Positions 23,092 to 35,645 of a DNA stretch of 64,000 nucleotides are shown here, in pieces. Source of the DNA: Echinometra lucunter (lineage: Eukaryota; Echinodermata; Echinoidea; Camarodonta; Echinometridae); assembly GCA_029962745.1 (NCBI GenBank), contig CM057157.1, positions 8,827,584 through 8,891,583 on the forward strand. Reading direction: 5' to 3'. Numbering within the stretch: the first letter of the stretch is position 1; each line of letters starts with the position of its first letter. Position numbers and translations under genes: made by a program. The notes under the pieces were generated by a model. It made no database searches, was not told where the DNA came from, and saw only the letters and a list, made by a program, of their open reading frames with translations.

Positions 23092-23180
23092 TGGTAGATG
23101 AAATGCCCCGCCGCAGGGATCGAACCCCGATGCTTGCGTGTCCAGTCAAGCGCCTTAAACCACTCGGCTACAGCACCTCT
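23092..23180 (-). mobile_element. tRNA-like SINE head
   Basis: The minus strand reads TAGCCGAGTGGTTTAAGGCG (A-box region) and GGGGTTCGATCCC (B box), like a serine- or leucine-type tRNA. Pairing of the acceptor stem is not convincing and a (TG)n tract adjoins it, so a SINE or tRNA pseudogene is more likely than a functional tRNA. Confidence 0.55.
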
Positions 23181-23229
23181 ACTTTTTTGTTTTTCCAAAA
23201 CAAAAAAGTGTGTGTGTGCGTGTGTGTGT

Positions 23230-24462
23230 GTGTGTGCGTACATACACACATCCACACTCGGGAAAGATTCTTAGAATAGCTTCGTTCTGATTTTGCTCTT
23301 ATAACCCCTCTCAATATGTAAAAAACCTACATCATGCGTGAGTTTTCTTGACTTTAAACTGCTGAGTCTAACATGTCTAATATGCAATGTTATCATGGTG
23401 ATGCTAAAGCTTTTTTTAAAAAGTGGTTTTAAAACAATTTCATTGAGTTGTAAAATACAGGCGTAACCCCTCATTCGATTCACCAAATCTACTCCAAACC
23501 AACTACAAACTGACTCCAACCCAATTTATGTTTTTATTATTTGATCCGTTCGTAGTAATCTATGATTTTATCTTGTTCAGCCTGTTGTTCTGATGTCGTC
23601 TTGCCTGTATAACTTGAGTATGAGAAATCGCAGTACCAAAAAACGACGTAAAACATGTGAAAATGAATAACAACGGATATTTGTGGAGAGAGAAACGGGG
23701 ATAGATGGGGGTACATTAAAAGAGAAAGAGACATGCCAGAATTAAGCATTATGCAAAGATAGAGCAGATGACAAAGGAAGTGATGATAATATCTTGGTCC
23801 TAGGTCATAAGGGATGGGACGTGAAGATTAAGAAAGGAAACGCACTGAGGAAGAAAGTTTTTTTTTCTTTCTGAAAGACCCATCAGTCAAGGATTATCGG
23901 AGGCAATTGAACTCCGTCCAATCTTTGCGCAATGTCAAAACCAGATAAGATACAGGATTCAACAATTTCCTTCTTCCCAGGTACAGAGATTCCTGTCCTC
24001 ATCACGTGCAGAGATGAGGTGAATATTATATAAACCCATAATCACTGTGCGATGTGCCATCACAAAGTCATGACAATGCTCGTTTATGATTATTTTTGCA
24101 GGTTAAATGAGAGTGAAAAAGGTGGGAAAGGTAAGCTAGCAGATGGTCTTTATTGTGTCTGGTTTTTAGAGCTTGGTGATACCGAACGAAAGCACAGTTT
24201 CATTATTTACCACAAGGGCACTCCAAGTATAGCTCCTTTTAACAGCCCAAGCTCGGATTTTTCTAAAATTCCCCGTTTTACGGGATGTCAACAAGGTAAT
24301 TACGTCGTCAGACATGTCATATGTGAATTGAGTCAGACCTTATAAAACTCGGTGCGGACATCATGACAAAGAGAGGTGGAAAAGTGGACAAAGTCCAGAG
24401 AAAATGGCGTAACCAGCACAGGTGAAAGTGGATTGCATCCCCATAGATCTTGAAAAGGGGAT
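23230..24462. other. Intergenic, no gene seen
   Basis: No recognised motif. The 97-codon frame at 24052-24345 has no identifiable domain and no splice context. Confidence 0.45.
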
Positions 24463-24552
24463 CCCATTAGGTCAAGGATCCACTACAAGATACTTCTACT
24501 CACTTTCAAATGCATCCATGGTCTCGCTCCTCTTTACCTATCTGAACTCATA
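24463..24552 (+). pseudogene. LINE reverse-transcriptase C-terminal fragment
   Basis: The frame reads PIRSRIHYKILLLTFKCIHG and then LAPLYLSELI. This is the conserved block just after the reverse-transcriptase domain of many non-LTR elements (pattern LPVxxRIxFKILLLxYKxLHGxAPxYL). It is about 30 residues with no surrounding open frame, so it is a relic. Confidence 0.75.
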
Positions 24553-27001
24553 ACCTTGGGTTTTATGGTTTTGCCAGCCTATGAGCAATTTAATTTCTTT
24601 TTGTACAATCATTAATTTTATTATCCGAAATGGGGGAAGGGGGTAGCCCCGGCTTCCCTGGCCTCTGACTTCGATGTGTTCTCGAATTCGTGACTGCTTC
24701 ATTTTTTTGTTCATGGAGCCCATCAAAGTACACTTTTCTTTTTTATATTAATAACTTTACATCCGTAGAATACAACAAAACGTGGCTTTAACATACTTTT
24801 CCGTCTACAAAGTAGATTCAACACGTTCAAGCAGGAAAAAACGATCGAGATGACATTGAAAAATTAAGCGATGACATGCTCCAAGATTTGCAATAATCAC
24901 CCTCAAATCACTTCTATTTATTTCCCGTGGGATATCTCATCTGTTTCCATCTTTTCCTCCAACAGGTACCTGCATGTGCAAATCTATCCTTGTCCTTTGA
25001 TAAACTTCAATCATAACACTGGCATCCATCATTATAATATAGGTTTAATAACAAACAATCTAGACATGCAGATTGTGAGTATCATTTCCTTTGAGTTAGG
25101 CCCGTTTCCTGTAATCATCTCTACTACAAAACTACCCCTATATAGGATTTTATACTCAAAGCAGGTCGCTGCAGAATCTGGGATTTTTGTTTGTATATTT
25201 CCTACTGATTTCTGTGAAGTTCTTTTTGTGAAGAACAGAAGAAAATTTTTGGAAGAAATCACAATACAAGCTTTGGACTTGTTGTGGCGTGCTTCCAAAG
25301 GGACAATCTGACTACGGGCGAAGGAGTGCACTAATTCACAAGAGCTTCAGTCTCAATGAGCTTTTACAACACGTCGAAATTTTTACGTTACTGAATTTCT
25401 TGATCGTGTATCCCTTTAGAATATACTGGAAAGACATTGTCACCAGGGTTATGTCTGATTTTTGTTTAAATAAAGAGGTATAGTATTTTTGAGAAGGCCC
25501 TATCGGCCTATGTACAAAAAAAAAGGTTACAGGCCTACCATGCATTCTCTTTTGGGGTTTCTCGTATCTACGTATCACTGAGTACCCAATCTTGCGTTGA
25601 GGATTCCTATATTATTTATAATACGTTGCGCTTAATATAGCACTTAAATAATATATGAGTGCTATATTAAGCTCAACATAGAAATATATATCTCTAGGCG
25701 CTTTACAAACAAATAAACAAAAAATAAAAAAAACATAACAAACAGCTGAAATACACCAAAAACAAAAGAATTATAACTTATTACTCAGAAGTGACAAAGT
25801 AGAATTAATATATGGATTCATAATACACTCTTAAACATTTTAATCTTCGTTCTAACCGTGTACACCCGGCAATCTGAGTATCGGTTCTCGAATTATACAG
25901 ATTTTCTCAAAACCACATATAAATGAAATAGAATATCTTAAAATGCTGACGAGACAGGGTCTTCTCGAAATTGCACGGAAATCCTGTCCCATAAAGTTGA
26001 CTCGTATCGGACTGTCATGGTCGTCTATAAATGTTTTCTTGTTTTCAGTTATTTATTTGGCATATTGCAACGAATTGCATCGAACGATGGTCTTGCAACC
26101 CGATGGAATAAGACATTGATATTAGAAGATTGTTTTAATCCGTTCCATTAAAAATGAGATAAAATCAATCATCTCCAACTACCGCCTAACCTTGTAGCTG
26201 TACCATTCATGTTGTCGTGGATTCCTATCATGCCTTTTAGTTGGGTGGTTTTCTTTGGGTTGGAACCGTTCTTATTCACTGTGGCAAGGGCCGCAAAATC
26301 ATCATTAATAATCAATGATCGCTGATACGTAAGTCAGTAATCATAGGTAATAACCAATACCATTTGTGTTTCGATATACGGGTTCTTGCATTTACTCTGA
26401 TCCTCATCCGAATTATTCACCGCTGTGGGAAGACAGTTTTAGGACCTTACAGGCTCCTAATGAAAGTGAACAGAGCGAGTGATCACTGTGCCATAAATGT
26501 CGCTAGAATTATTTAAATCATCAATCAAAAACTCAAAATACAGGCTCTACTGTTTTCTAAATTGGTTATTGGTATGCTTTACCTGACTGTTAACCCATTC
26601 GTGACAGAGGATCCACATTATGTCGTTTGGTTTAATAACTTTTGATGTAGAGCCCTAAAATCATACCAATTACAAGAGCAGAAAGAGCAGAAAATTCTAC
26701 ACCAAACTGTGCCCTTTTTGGTTGCGTCAGTATTTGTTATTTGATGCTGACAATTTTTTAAAAGAAAATAAGCATTAAAATCCTTAAATTAGCAATGCGA
26801 TGGAAAGTTTAAAATCACCGTTTTCTCTGCAAATTGGCAACATTTTGACTTCTCATCATACTTTCTGTCAATCTATATTCATTTCAGATACATCATGTTT
26901 TATGAGAAAAATGTAGCAATAAAATAAACATGTTGGTGTTGCCAATTTGAAAAATAAAAGCTGATCAAATTAGGGTCTAAATAATTCCTGTCACGAATGG
27001 G
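24553..27001. other. Intergenic, no gene seen
   Basis: About 2.4 kb. An inverted pair around 25625-25680 (gcgcttaatatagcactt... agtgctatattaagctc) followed by 'aggcgctttacaaac' resembles a widespread short repeat tail. The 146-codon frame at 24871-25311 has no recognisable domain. Confidence 0.45.
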
Positions 27002-27173
27002 TTAAGAAAGCATGCATGCTTGTAAGTAAGGAACCAGAGGACCGACAACTTTAAGTCCTCTCAGAGGGACGTGGTAATGAGGATTAATGCTTTACCAAAA
27101 GACACTAACGCATCGACTTTGTTTCAAACACGGGTCACCGGATTAAGAGACCATTGCTCTACCAACGCGCCTC
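27002..27173 (-). mobile_element. tRNA-derived SINE, minus strand
   Basis: Reads as GAGGCGCGTTGGTAGAGCAATGGTCTC... on the minus strand and shares the body (ttaatcctcattacc, gaggacttaaa) with the plus-strand copy at 27630. It ends in the 'cttactt...gcatgc' tail. It is diverged at the B box. Confidence 0.75.
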
Positions 27174-27629
27174 ATTCGATTGATAGAGCGAAGGGGCAGC
27201 GATGGATTTCTGCAAGGCTTTTGCCTATCCAGCAAAATATAATCCCAATGAAAGCAGGAATTATTTCCAGATTGTCTATCAGTAGCTGTGATACATATTG
27301 TTTCGTTTCCAATTAATCATTTTCTGATGCCAGTCATAACGGGCTGACGAACTTTTGCTTTGTTATTTTGCGAGAACGCCAATTTTCTCTGGGATGGATT
27401 TAAAAACGATAGGAAATAGTCTACCTGTTTCTACCTGTTATGTTGTCGTACATAGAAGAAATAAGGAGCCACGTTTTCCTTTTTGCTCCTCTCTGATATC
27501 CCTTCTTGGGAGTGACCCAACCTATTTTTACAAGTAGGCCAAGGACATTTCGCTGAAGGGCTCAACAAACTTTCATAATCTGCCACACTGAAGTGACGCT
27601 CCTCCTATGCCCAAAATGATTGCACAAAA

Positions 27630-27832
27630 GGAGGCGCTGTGGCTCAGTGGTAGAGCAGTGGTCTCGTAACCGGGAGTACCCGGGTTCGAAACCAAGTGGA
27701 TGCGCTAATGCCCTTTGGTAAGGTATTAATCCTCATTACCAAGTCCTTCGGAGGGGACTTAAATCCGTGGGTCCCCTGGTTGCTTACTAATAAGCATACA
27801 TATGCTTTCTTAGCAGTCAGGTAAATTAACCA
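27630..27832 (+). mobile_element. tRNA-derived SINE, plus strand
   Basis: The A box is GTGGCTCAGTGGTAGAGCAG and the B box GGGTTCGAAACC. The body has TATTAATCCTCATTACC and GGAGGGGACTTAAATCC. It is the best preserved copy of this family in the window and faces the 27002 copy. Confidence 0.85.
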
Positions 27833-28215
27833 AGCACAAAAAATATTCATCGGGAGTTGGGGTGGATGGATAATGGTAAAAATCGTCTTTTCTTGACGGT
27901 TTCTGATCATCCGATTTTGATCTCCGCATTAATCTCAGAATGTGAGAATAGGATAAAGATATACGTCATTGAGTATCCTGTAATTTATGCTCAGATTATT
28001 CGTTTTTATAATAATCGTCCTTTATAGACCTTACCTCATCAATATTTGGATTTCGAAGAGCATTATAGAGATATTTAAACGATACAAGAAAATGTTCCTG
28101 TCCCTTCTACCAAAGGAAAGGTGATAATGATTGATGATTGGAATTGGAACGAAGCTAATATTAACATACTAAAGTCCTCGGGATCTTGTGAATTAAACCT
28201 TAAAGATACGCAGCC

Positions 28216-28390
28216 TGTTACTGATTCCTAAAACTCTGACCTTATGTGGCCATTTCAGGTGGTTGATTACAAGAATTGAATCTATGAATCTTTGTTACTG
28301 ATGTTACTTTGTTACTGATTCCTAAAACTCTAACCTTATGTGGCCATTTTAGTGGTTGATTACAAGAATTGAATCTATGAATCTTTGTTA
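28216..28390. repeat. Tandem duplication, 94-bp unit
   Basis: Two nearly identical units begin TGTTACTGATTCCTAAAACT at 28216 and 28310 and end at AATCTATGAATCTTTGTTA. The high identity implies a recent origin. Confidence 0.9.
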
Positions 28391-28467
28391 AATGTGTGAT
28401 CCCTAGAAAAAAATTAAGTTATTATTGAATTCATTACAGATCTTCGCGTGAAGAGTAATGATTATTG

Positions 28468-28468
28468 T

Positions 28469-28524
<56 letters not shown>

Positions 28525-28545
28525 TAATTATTATTATTATTATTG
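28468..28545. repeat. (ACT)n/(ATT)n microsatellite
   Basis: About nineteen ACT units are followed by ATT units. Confidence 0.95.
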
Positions 28546-29066
28546 TCAACATTTTGAATGATAACAATTATTGTTTTATTGATTTGTCTCATATATTCTT
28601 TTTGATATTATATAATGATTTTATATTTTTGTCGTTGTCGCTTTTATAGTCTTATATCTAATATAAAGCATCTTTTTTTTTCGTCTAGATGGTCTTTTAG
28701 ACTGACGTTATGACCTACATTTACCTCTGAAATGCCTATTCTCGTTAATATGACAACTTTGATCAATCTACAGATAATAATGTTATGAGGAGAGAAGAGT
28801 ATGCTGACAAGAAATAGGCCATCGTCCAGTCCCAGTATGAGTCACCGTCTGATGTGTATTGTTTTATTTTTCCTCCGGATTAGATGCTTGAAAGCACGAA
28901 ACAGAAAACGTGAGATGAAGAAGATGAAGGAGAAAGAAAGAAAGCAAATTGAAAAGATCATTAATTGCTTAAAGAGAACATTATGCAAACACGATTAGGA
29001 TCTCCCTTTTCAAAATTGCCTTAATAGTTCCTAAATGGCAAATCTAGAGAAATTAATGTTCACAAT

Positions 29067-29146
29067 CAGTGGCGTAGACAGGTTCTTACACCTGGGGGGG
29101 GATGATTTGCCGTTCACGAGAAATCGAGGATCAATTTTGTATACAG

Positions 29147-29201
<55 letters not shown>

Positions 29202-30851
29202 CACACACACACACCCATAAACACACGTACGCACCCACACCCGAATGCACAGACATAAATAGACAGGGCGGCGGAGCGTCTTTCAAAGTGGGGGGGGGGC
29301 ACTAGCGAAAAAGTGCACTTTGGGGGAAAAGGGGGCCCTTACAAAAGCTGAACAAGAGAAGGAAATATACCCTTACACTCTATTTAACACACTTTTAAAG
29401 TGCATTTTGACATACTGTTTTACATGATAACTACTTTGCAATATTATTGTATACTGCTCTGTCTTACTCAATTGTGAGCGAGCGAAGCGAGCGAGCAAAA
29501 AATGCTAGGTATTTTTGCTGAAGGGCATGGTATTTGCAGTATATTTCGAGTGGCCTATAATGATAAAGGCTCCCGGAAATTCATTTTATACGTGTTCCAT
29601 TATCATTGTAAATTCTTCCATTTACTCTGTATATAGTTTTCCTTACAGTGACCAAGCTATAATGTTTAAATGCATTAGTGAGCTCTCATAGCTACCGATC
29701 ATTTTTCATCAGAGAAAATATTCAAATTGAATGGGGTTTTGAGCACAATACCATCAGGAACTTGGGAGAACATATAAGACTTTATGGTTACAACACACTT
29801 GAACTGCCTTGAGTGAGATATCATAAGTGCGAGCGAGCGTAGCGAGCGAACTTTAGAAAGAAAAAGGAGAAAAATACCCCCCAATTAAGGGACACCGTTC
29901 CTTCTAATTACAGTTGTGGTAAGCACTTGCCCGAATGGAAAAGGGACACTATCAGAAAACAAAAAGGGCGCTAATTGCCCTTATCTTACATGAACAGATG
30001 CAGAAATTGGACATACTAGAAAGGAAAAGGGACACTTATCAGAAGTAAATGAGGGCATGTATCAGATTTCAAATGGGGCACTTATCAGGGGTGAAAAGGG
30101 GCAATCTGCAGAAGAGAAATTGTACTGTGAAAAACAAAAAGTGGCAGTGAAAGGGGATAATAATCACATTTTAAAAGGGACATTCATTTGAAGTGTAAAA
30201 GGCGCACTTCTCAGAAGGGAACAGAGCGCTATTAAAAGGGAAAGGAATAAAAGAGCGCATTTCTGTAGATTTTAAGAAGGGTAACTTATCTGAAACGAAA
30301 AGGGGCACTTATTAGAAAGCGAAAGGGCACTTGATCAACAAAGAAAATGGGCCCTTCTAAGATAAAAGAAGGGCACTGAACAGGTTTTAAAGGTGGCATT
30401 TTTGTTGGGTAAAAAGGGGCACTTTTTGGGTGCTTCGGAAAGTGTGGGGGCACTGTGCCCCCTGCCCCCACCCCCGGGAGCGCCGCCTCTGTAAATTGAA
30501 GATCTACGCACCGTGACAAACGTATATAGATTATGAACTGACACACACATTATTGCATATTTACATCATGCTATTTATCTTTTTTTTTTTAATTTTGTTA
30601 TTCCACCACTTCAGAAAAACTGTGACGGCGCCGAAATTACCCAAAAGTAATATAAATTACCCAAAAATGATACAAATTACCAAAACGGCGCCGAAATTAC
30701 CCAAAAGTAATATAAATAACTACATAAATCAGAAAAATGATCGATATAGTTATGATAGTAATCGTCATTTCAGTCACATTAACGATGATAATGATGAAGA
30801 AGATAACGATTATTGTTCTCATAATAATGATAATAATGATAAATAATAATA

Positions 30852-30882
<31 letters not shown>

Positions 30883-31078
30883 TGATAATATTTAGTAATG
30901 TATTATCATTATTATTATTATGCTTATTGTTGCTGTTGTTATTGTTGTTGTTATAATGATAATGTAAGCAAACATCCTTCCCTGAAACCTGGGGGGGGGA
31001 TGATTGTACATGTCATCCCCCCACCTTGTGAGGTGGGGGGATGCATACCCCTCATCCCCCCCGCTGTCTACGCCCCAG
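29067..31078. mobile_element. hAT-like non-autonomous element, 2012 bp, TSD TTCACAAT
   Basis: Exact 8-bp duplications TTCACAAT lie at 29059-29066 and 31079-31086. The ends are CAGTGGCGTAGACAG and CTGTCTACGCCCCAG. Contents in order: a G run, (CA)n at 29150-29212, GAGCGAGCGAAGCGAGC near 29476 and a variant near 29830, a degenerate 'aaaggggcacttatcag' minisatellite (about 29920-30440), a direct duplication of GGCGCCGAAATTACCCAAAA (30628 and 30685), AAT repeats, and G/C runs at the right end. No transposase frame. Confidence 0.92.
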
Positions 31079-31099
31079 TTCACAATGTTTAATAACCCA

Positions 31100-31407
31100 G
31101 GAAGTGTTTCATAAAGCTGTTTGTAAACTTACGAATGACTTCACGAACGACTTGAATATGGCAAGCCAAACGGGATTCTCAATTACAAATCATATCAGTT
31201 TAAGGAGAAATACGCAGGCCAAAATTAGTTTGCTATTGTTTACAAAAATTTTTATTGTAAAGTATATTCTTTGCCATATTTTAATTAAGATTATGGGAAA
31301 TGCAGCCACAATTTGTTAAAACATCAGGACAAACTTTGGGCATTCCATTTTGCACTTCATATTCAAGTTGTTCTTAAAGTCATGCGAACACCTTTATGAA
31401 ACACCCC
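31100..31407. mobile_element. MITE with GTGTTTCATAAAG ends, 308 bp
   Basis: The left end GGAAGTGTTTCATAAAGCTG and, read inward from the right, GGGGTGTTTCATAAAGGTG are inverted. The adjoining motif ACGAATGACTTCACGAACGAC is typical of a common invertebrate MITE type (from memory). It starts 21 bp after the 29067-31078 element. Confidence 0.8.
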
Positions 31408-31841
31408 AGGCATCTTTTCGGAAGATTAACCCACCAACAACTGGTCAGTGACACTTTATATTATCATTCCGTTCTGTAAGTAGCTTGTGAGGTGCGTTAT
31501 CCGATTTGGATTAAAGCAAATAACAAGCAAAATTTAGCAAACTTGTTGAAATCCATGCAGTCCAGTTTACAATGATCTAAGCACACTGCACTAAAATATC
31601 GACCTTCTAAAAACGTGTCCGAAATATGTCTGCTTAGAAGCTTATACAGGAATTATACAAATACAAATAATATGTAATTGTAATGAAAGTGACTCTGATA
31701 TCGAATATCATTTCTTTGAAGCCTATAACTCATAAGCGTAGCTTTCTCCTTAGGTTTCTCCATATTTCACTTTTCTACATTCCTTAGCCTGGTCTTCTGA
31801 ACCAATACTGCATGTAACCATTTAGATATGAGGTACTCACC
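31408..31841. other. Intergenic, no gene seen
   Basis: About 430 bp of AT-rich sequence between two transposon copies. Nothing recognised. Confidence 0.5.
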
Positions 31842-32092
31842 TATGGCCGTACGCACACGGGGGGGGGGGGGGGGGGGGGGGAGGGGGAAGGGGGCAGTTG
31901 CCCCTCCCCACAAATTTTCACCCTTTTTCTTTCTTTTTTTTCTTACCAGACCGTTCAATTTCATTTTGAAAACAAATACAAACAACTCCCGCTCGGTCGC
32001 TTCGCTCACTCACTTGCATGTTCCCTCAAATATTGAACAAGTCTTATTCTTGCCCCCCTCCGAAGACATTTCTGCATACGACCATATAGGCT
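31842..32092. mobile_element. hAT-like MITE, 251 bp, TSD TACTCACC
   Basis: Exact TACTCACC repeats lie at 31834-31841 and 32093-32100. The left end is TATGGCCGTACGCA; the right end carries TGCATACGACCATA offset by six bases. There is a G tract of about 22 near the left end. The minus strand carries GAGCGAAGCGACCGAGC. Confidence 0.85.
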
Positions 32093-32457
32093 TACTCACC
32101 TTCTTTCATTTTTTTTTCTGACAAGAGATTTCATGTTCGTTTGTACCCTTTATATTGTTTGTACCATCTTTATTGTTTCCCCATATTTAATATAGAAGAA
32201 CAATATATAACATGGATCTTGTTCATGTTTCAATTGAGGAATGTTGCTCTTCCTCATTAGAATTAATGAACAAGAGAATTAGTTCACCAGCTGAACAGTA
32301 ACTACTTAGCTCGGAACTTTTGATACCATTTCACCCTTGTTTCACTTTCTTTCACTTAATATATTAAAATGAACAGAATCCTTTCGATCAAGAGGCCTTC
32401 CTCATTCTTTAATACTACCAGACTAATTCAGTATATCTCATTTTTTATTATCATCTA

Positions 32458-32603
32458 TTCCTTAGATGATCCTCAATCAATCTGCCACATTATAAACTTT
32501 TTTTTCTCTCCTATTTGAACTTCTTCCCTTCTTTCCTTAGATGATCCTCAATCAATCAGCCACATTATAATTTTTTTTTTCTCTTCTATTTGAACTTCTT
32601 CCC
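32458..32603. repeat. Tandem duplication, about 75-bp unit
   Basis: TTCCTTAGATGATCCTCAAT starts both copies (32458 and 32533). Each ends in a pyrimidine run and TATTTGAACTTCTTCCC. Confidence 0.9.
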
Positions 32604-33959
32604 GCTGGCGCATTTATTCCAATCGATTAGTAATCATACCTAATGCAGTGTTAGACGAACCTTGTGAACAAATTTGTCTATTTGAGGTCACTCTGGGTAA
32701 CAAGACGTGCTAGAGCGGTGAATTTGAGGTGTAATCCACAAAGTGTTATGTCTCATTAAAGTATATCGGTTCCAATAGATTTGTTATCTGGATGCATGTA
32801 AAAACTGCTTTATAGGAGAACCCATTCTCGTCTGGATTGCCATTAAAAGCTTTAGGCCTACTGATCATTATTTTTAATGTTGTTATTATTATAGGTATTA
32901 TCATTATTATCATTATTATTATCATTATCATTTTTATCATTATTATCATCATTATTATTGATATTATTAGTATCATTTTCAGTATCAATATCATGTAGTG
33001 TCAAAAAGGGAAACCATGATTTCATCATCATTGTGAAAATGATATCTGAATGAAGGTCATAAGAAGTTGAAACATATTTGACATCCTTCTAGTTTACATG
33101 CATTACAGTTTCAGTCAGATACGAGCTTGTGCTAAAAAGCAAGCAAAGTGGCATTTGTATTTCTCTAACACCTATAGTATGTACAGCACTGGGGTCTCAT
33201 AATAGATCAAAATGTGAAAATAAGTATTTTGGAAATAATTATATGATAATACATATCATAGCCAATCGGCAATTTCTGTGTTATTTTCGTATTCAACATG
33301 TCAACATCACCAAGAAAATATGTATATTTTGTCAAGAGACAGAAAATTGTTGATGTTTGACTAGTGTTATCTTACATGAATGGTAATGATACATACAAAA
33401 AAGAAAGTTTATCCTTGTTGGAAAGGAAGTAGGAAGAGGAGGTTTTACATGATTGCAGCATGAGCGGGTAGAATACAGTTTGATCTAAAAGTAGCATATA
33501 AGCGGAATGTCCTTTAAAAGAATAATGGCAGATCCAGGCTTTTCTCATCCGGGTCAAAATTCTGAATCCGTTTGCTGTCAAATTCTCTGAAAAGCCAAGC
33601 TGTCCAGTCAATAATCTTATCACATTTTCAAGTCCCTTTTGGGTAAAAAAAAAAAAAAAAAAAAAAATCACATTTGTACTTCATTATTTGTAGACTTAAG
33701 GTAGGCTATATTGGGTCTTGCGGGGATGGGAGGGGTGCAGTTCTAGCCACGAGGAGTTGAGGATTTTGACTTGTGGGCCGGTCTTTTCGTTGTCTGAAGG
33801 TCGGTGTTATTCGATAGAGAGCTGGACACAAATTCTCCTGCCGAAGTTCAGTCCCGGTCCAGCAAGTGTTTTTTTTTTCTTACCCAGTGATATTGGGTTA
33901 TGCCGGGGTAGGTGGGTGGGTGGGGGGGGGGGGCATATCTCAGGCTCCCCCACTTTCAA
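32604..33959. other. Intergenic with simple repeats
   Basis: A degenerate ATT/ATC tract at 32880-32990, an A run near 33646-33667 and a G run near 33920. No gene recognised. Confidence 0.5.
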
Positions 33960-34305
33960 AAAGATGTTCAGACATCTAATAACCACTAAAACAAAACACA
34001 TTTAGGTGGAAGAATTAGGCCTACTCCTATATAAACAAGTGGGAACAGGCCCTCTTAAGCGACCTCAAAACACACTTAACCATTGAAACAAGACACATCT
34101 ACGTGGAAAGTATAGGCCTACTCCAATATTAAAAGTGGGAAAAGTCCCTCTTAAATGACCTCAAAACACACAGTAACCATAGAAATAGAACACATCTACG
34201 TGGAAGATATTACTCATATAAAGTGGGAACAGTCCCCCTGAAAAAACTACATAAACGCAGTAACCATCGTAGCAAAAGACATCTACATGGAAGATATTAC
34301 CCTAG
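33960..34305. repeat. Tandem repeat, roughly 95-bp unit, about 3.5 copies
   Basis: Each unit contains ACATCTACGTGGAAG or a variant, AAGTGGGAACAG, TCCCTCTTAA and GACCTCAAAACACA, spaced about 85-110 bases and progressively diverged. Confidence 0.8.
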
Positions 34306-35140
34306 TCTTAAAGCTTTTCCCTTTGAAATAAATCCTTGAAGACGGTGTGTAATCTATCCATAGGATATTTAAATCCCGTTTCCTCTGAATTTCAAAGGAT
34401 TAAGGACAGCAGTCCGTACTCTAGCAGGTCGGATATGACTCACTGCAGAATTGCACAATGCCATGTTTATTAGTTCCACACTCTCCCCACGGGCTGGAAT
34501 ATAAGTGGGTAATCCATCAGTGAGTTTTTCACATCCGCTTAAAACAAAAAAATTAAAAATGGTTGCTTCATTCACACCACACGAACCGACGCCAAACCGA
34601 ACAGAGTTACACTGAAGAACGTAGCAGTTTGGTGTCGGTATGAGTTGGTTTAATTAGCGGTGCGCCGGAGCACAGTGGGCCAGGATGGCCCCAAAGTGCG
34701 CCAAAATTCATATTCACTCAGTTTTACTCAAATATTTAGTTTAAATGATAAATCTATGGGTAATCAGACCCGTAGAATCTAATGAAAACAATTTCAAATA
34801 CCTGTGACGTCATTAAAATACCGATTTCCGATTGGCTGTCGAAGTGCAATGAGAACTGATGTCTCTAGCCATTCGCTGTTCTTCTCGATAAACTTTGCAC
34901 ATTGTGCCATTTCTTTTCTCCTCCACATATCTCAGTATAATGTACATAAAACCTTTTATAGATATGAATAAACAGTAATTCTTCAGATATAATGGAGTTA
35001 TCGAAAACATGATATAGTCTAGTCCATGCATTCTTTCGGTCTTTGTGTCGTATTGTTCATAATGTCAGAAGAATAATGAATTGTTTTGAAAAGTCTTCGA
35101 AATTATTTCCGAAGATTTACTGAAAAGAGGAATACATGTA
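34306..35140. other. Intergenic, no gene seen
   Basis: AT-rich. Nothing beyond the short word pair 'gaaccgacgccaaaccgaac' / 'gtttggtgtcggt' near 34580-34640, which may be a MITE remnant. Confidence 0.4.
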
Positions 35141-35424
35141 GATAGTTATACAGATAGATGGATGGATGGATGGATAGATGGATAGATAGATAGATAAATG
35201 AATAAACAAATAAATAGATTGAGGGATACAATCCAGGATGTAAATAGACTGATGAATACATAAATTGATCGAGGGGCGGTATACTCGTATAGATAAACAG
35301 ATGGGTGGATAAATAGAAGGATTCCTAAAGATATGTGGATGAATAGGATATATATAGATAGAGAAATGAATGGGCCTAAAGATAGATACTACGGATGGAT
35401 AGATGGATGGATGGATAGATAGAC

Positions 35425-35455
<31 letters not shown>

Positions 35456-35645
35456 AAAGGGATATGTGTAGATAGATATGTGGATGAATGGATAGAATGA
35501 TAGATAGAGAGGTGGATACGTGTAGATAGATAGATCATGGAAAGACAGATTTGTAGATGATGTAGATGGATGGATGGATAGATAGATTGATAAAGAGTGA
35601 TAAGTGTAGATAGATAGGTGGATGAAGAGACAAAGGGAGTACATG
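35141..35645. repeat. (GATA)n/(GATG)n microsatellite, about 500 bp
   Basis: Long imperfect arrays of GATA and GATG. The 175-codon minus-strand frame rich in SIYLSI is its translation, not a gene. Confidence 0.95.

Noticed and set aside
23092..23180. Functional tRNA gene
   Set aside because: A and B boxes are present, but the acceptor stem does not pair convincingly and the context is repetitive, so it is read as a SINE or pseudogene.
24871..25331. Overlapping 146- and 99-codon frames on opposite strands
   Set aside because: No domain, no splice context, and both strands open over AT-rich DNA, as expected by chance.
29475..29496. Bacterial contamination suggested by GAGCGAGCGAAGCGAGCGAG
   Set aside because: The motif lies inside transposons with host-type target duplications at several places and not in bacterial-like coding DNA.
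35117..35644. 175-codon SIYLSI-rich frame on the minus strand
   Set aside because: It is the translation of a GATA/GATG microsatellite.
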